A DNA stretch of 64,000 nt from Lysobacter enzymogenes (GTDB lineage: Bacteria > Pseudomonadota > Gammaproteobacteria > Xanthomonadales > Xanthomonadaceae): contig NZ_CP067395.1 of assembly GCF_017355525.1 (NCBI RefSeq), positions 3,472,001 to 3,536,000 of the forward strand, in the 5' to 3' direction. Under the pieces are notes generated by a model. That model saw nothing but the letters and a program-made list of their open reading frames with translations, searched no databases and was not told the origin of the DNA. This document shows positions 63,503 to 64,000 of the stretch, piece after piece (within the stretch, counting starts at the first letter, position 1; each line of letters begins with the position of its first letter). The position numbers were made by a program, and so were the translations under genes.

Positions 63503-64000
63503 TCAATGGGTGATGTCGCCGTGGGCCAGATCGCCGTCGCGGATCACCGGCGGCGTCGAGAAGGTGTGGTGCGGCGCCGGGCTCGGCACGGTCCACTCCA
63601 GGCCGCGCGCGCCTTCCCACGAACGCGCTTCGGCCTTGGCGCCGGACTTCTTCGAGACCAGCAGGATCGCGGCCATCATGAACGGCGTCAGGAACATGCC
63701 GAACGCGCCGATCGAGCTGACCAGGTTCCAGTCCGCGAACACCACGTTGTAGTCCGGGATGCGGCGCGGCATGCCGGCCAGGCCGAGGAAGTGCTGCGGG
63801 AAGAACAGCAGGTTGACGAAGATCATCGTCCACCAGAAATGGAACTTGGCCGCGGTCTCGTTGTACATGCGGCCGGTCCACTTCGGCCACCAGTAGTAGA
63901 CCGCGGCGATGATCGAGAACAGCGCGCCGGTCACCAGCACGTAGTGGAAGTGCGCGACCACGAAGTAGGTGTCGTGGTACTGGAAGTCGGCCGGAACGAT
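63503..64000 (-). CDS. ctaD: Cytochrome c oxidase subunit I, C-terminal part
   Basis: The last 166 or so codons of subunit I; the rest lies beyond the right edge. The visible part starts IVPADFQYHDTYFVVAHFHYVLVTGALFS, with the conserved His-Asp of the Mg region and the H-F-H pair that binds haem a3 and haem a, and continues through YYWWPKWTGRMYNETAAKFHFWW and FFPQHFLGLAGMPRRIPDY, all typical of aa3-type oxidases. The C-terminal GLEWTVPSPAPHHTF is also diagnostic. It leads the operon of the small protein, ctaG and ctaE. Confidence 0.97.
   Translation of the reverse strand: MVPADFQYHDTYFVVAHFHYVLVTGALFSIIAAVYYWWPKWTGRMYNETAAKFHFWWTMIFVNLLFFPQHFLGLAGMPRRIPDYNVVFADWNLVSSIGAFGMFLTPFMMAAILLVSKKSGAKAEARSWEGARGLEWTVPSPAPHHTFSTPPVIRDGDLAHGDITH

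Overview
The window is about 64 kb of very GC-rich DNA, nearly fully coding, with short intergenic gaps. Everything points to a chromosome segment of a Lysobacter-like member of the Xanthomonadaceae: a Xanthomonas-style maltodextrin locus (LacI regulator, GH13 enzymes, an SLC45-type MFS carrier and a TonB-dependent receptor), three large TonB-dependent receptors, the rpsU-yqeY-dnaG core, an aa3-type cytochrome oxidase cluster, a perfect Clp/CRP-type half-site pair, and many intergenic REP-like inverted repeats. I see no tRNA, rRNA, CRISPR array, prophage or insertion sequence. Identifications come from reading protein motifs by eye; no database search was possible.

Layout. 1-9.5 kb: ppc (cut by the left edge), a LysR regulator divergent from an EamA permease, gshA, and a peptide-ABC cluster (oppA-like, VIT-family, oppB-like). 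9.6-19.1 kb: maltodextrin locus, with lacI-type regulator facing a lipoprotein alpha-amylase, an MFS transporter and a TonB receptor, divergent from an alpha-glucosidase; two LacI-type operators lie between the last two genes. 19.1-25 kb: a DUF2007/Ca-loop membrane protein, engB, a dihaem cytochrome c4, two DsbA paralogues and an endo/exonuclease-fold protein. 25-37 kb: two further TonB receptors flanking a TauE/SafE permease, a soluble lytic transglycosylase, an NDUFA9-like SDR, a PH-domain protein and cca. 37-42.5 kb: vanZ-like and MidA-like genes, a 14-unit hexanucleotide repeat, two DUF3592-like membrane proteins (the second behind the Clp-type site), a DUF6159-like protein and folB. 42.7-48.4 kb: tsaD divergent from rpsU, then yqeY, a frameshifted SEC-C gene, a YihY/BrkB protein and dnaG. 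48.4-57.7 kb: a tandem REP array, an M19 dipeptidase, an S9 peptidase, a predicted nuclease toxin with its immunity gene, a bile-acid:Na+ symporter-like protein and two amidohydrolases. 57.7-64 kb: haem A and cytochrome oxidase cluster (ctaB, ctaA, an SCO-like protein, surf1, ctaE, ctaG, a small membrane protein, and ctaD cut by the right edge).

The most interesting items are the predicted nuclease toxin-immunity pair at 52434-53712, the paired operators at 17276-17350, and the REP-like elements. The latter form GNRA-loop hairpins with a compensatory base-pair change, mostly sit between convergent genes, supply the stop codon of two genes, and in one place have expanded into a 148-bp tandem array.
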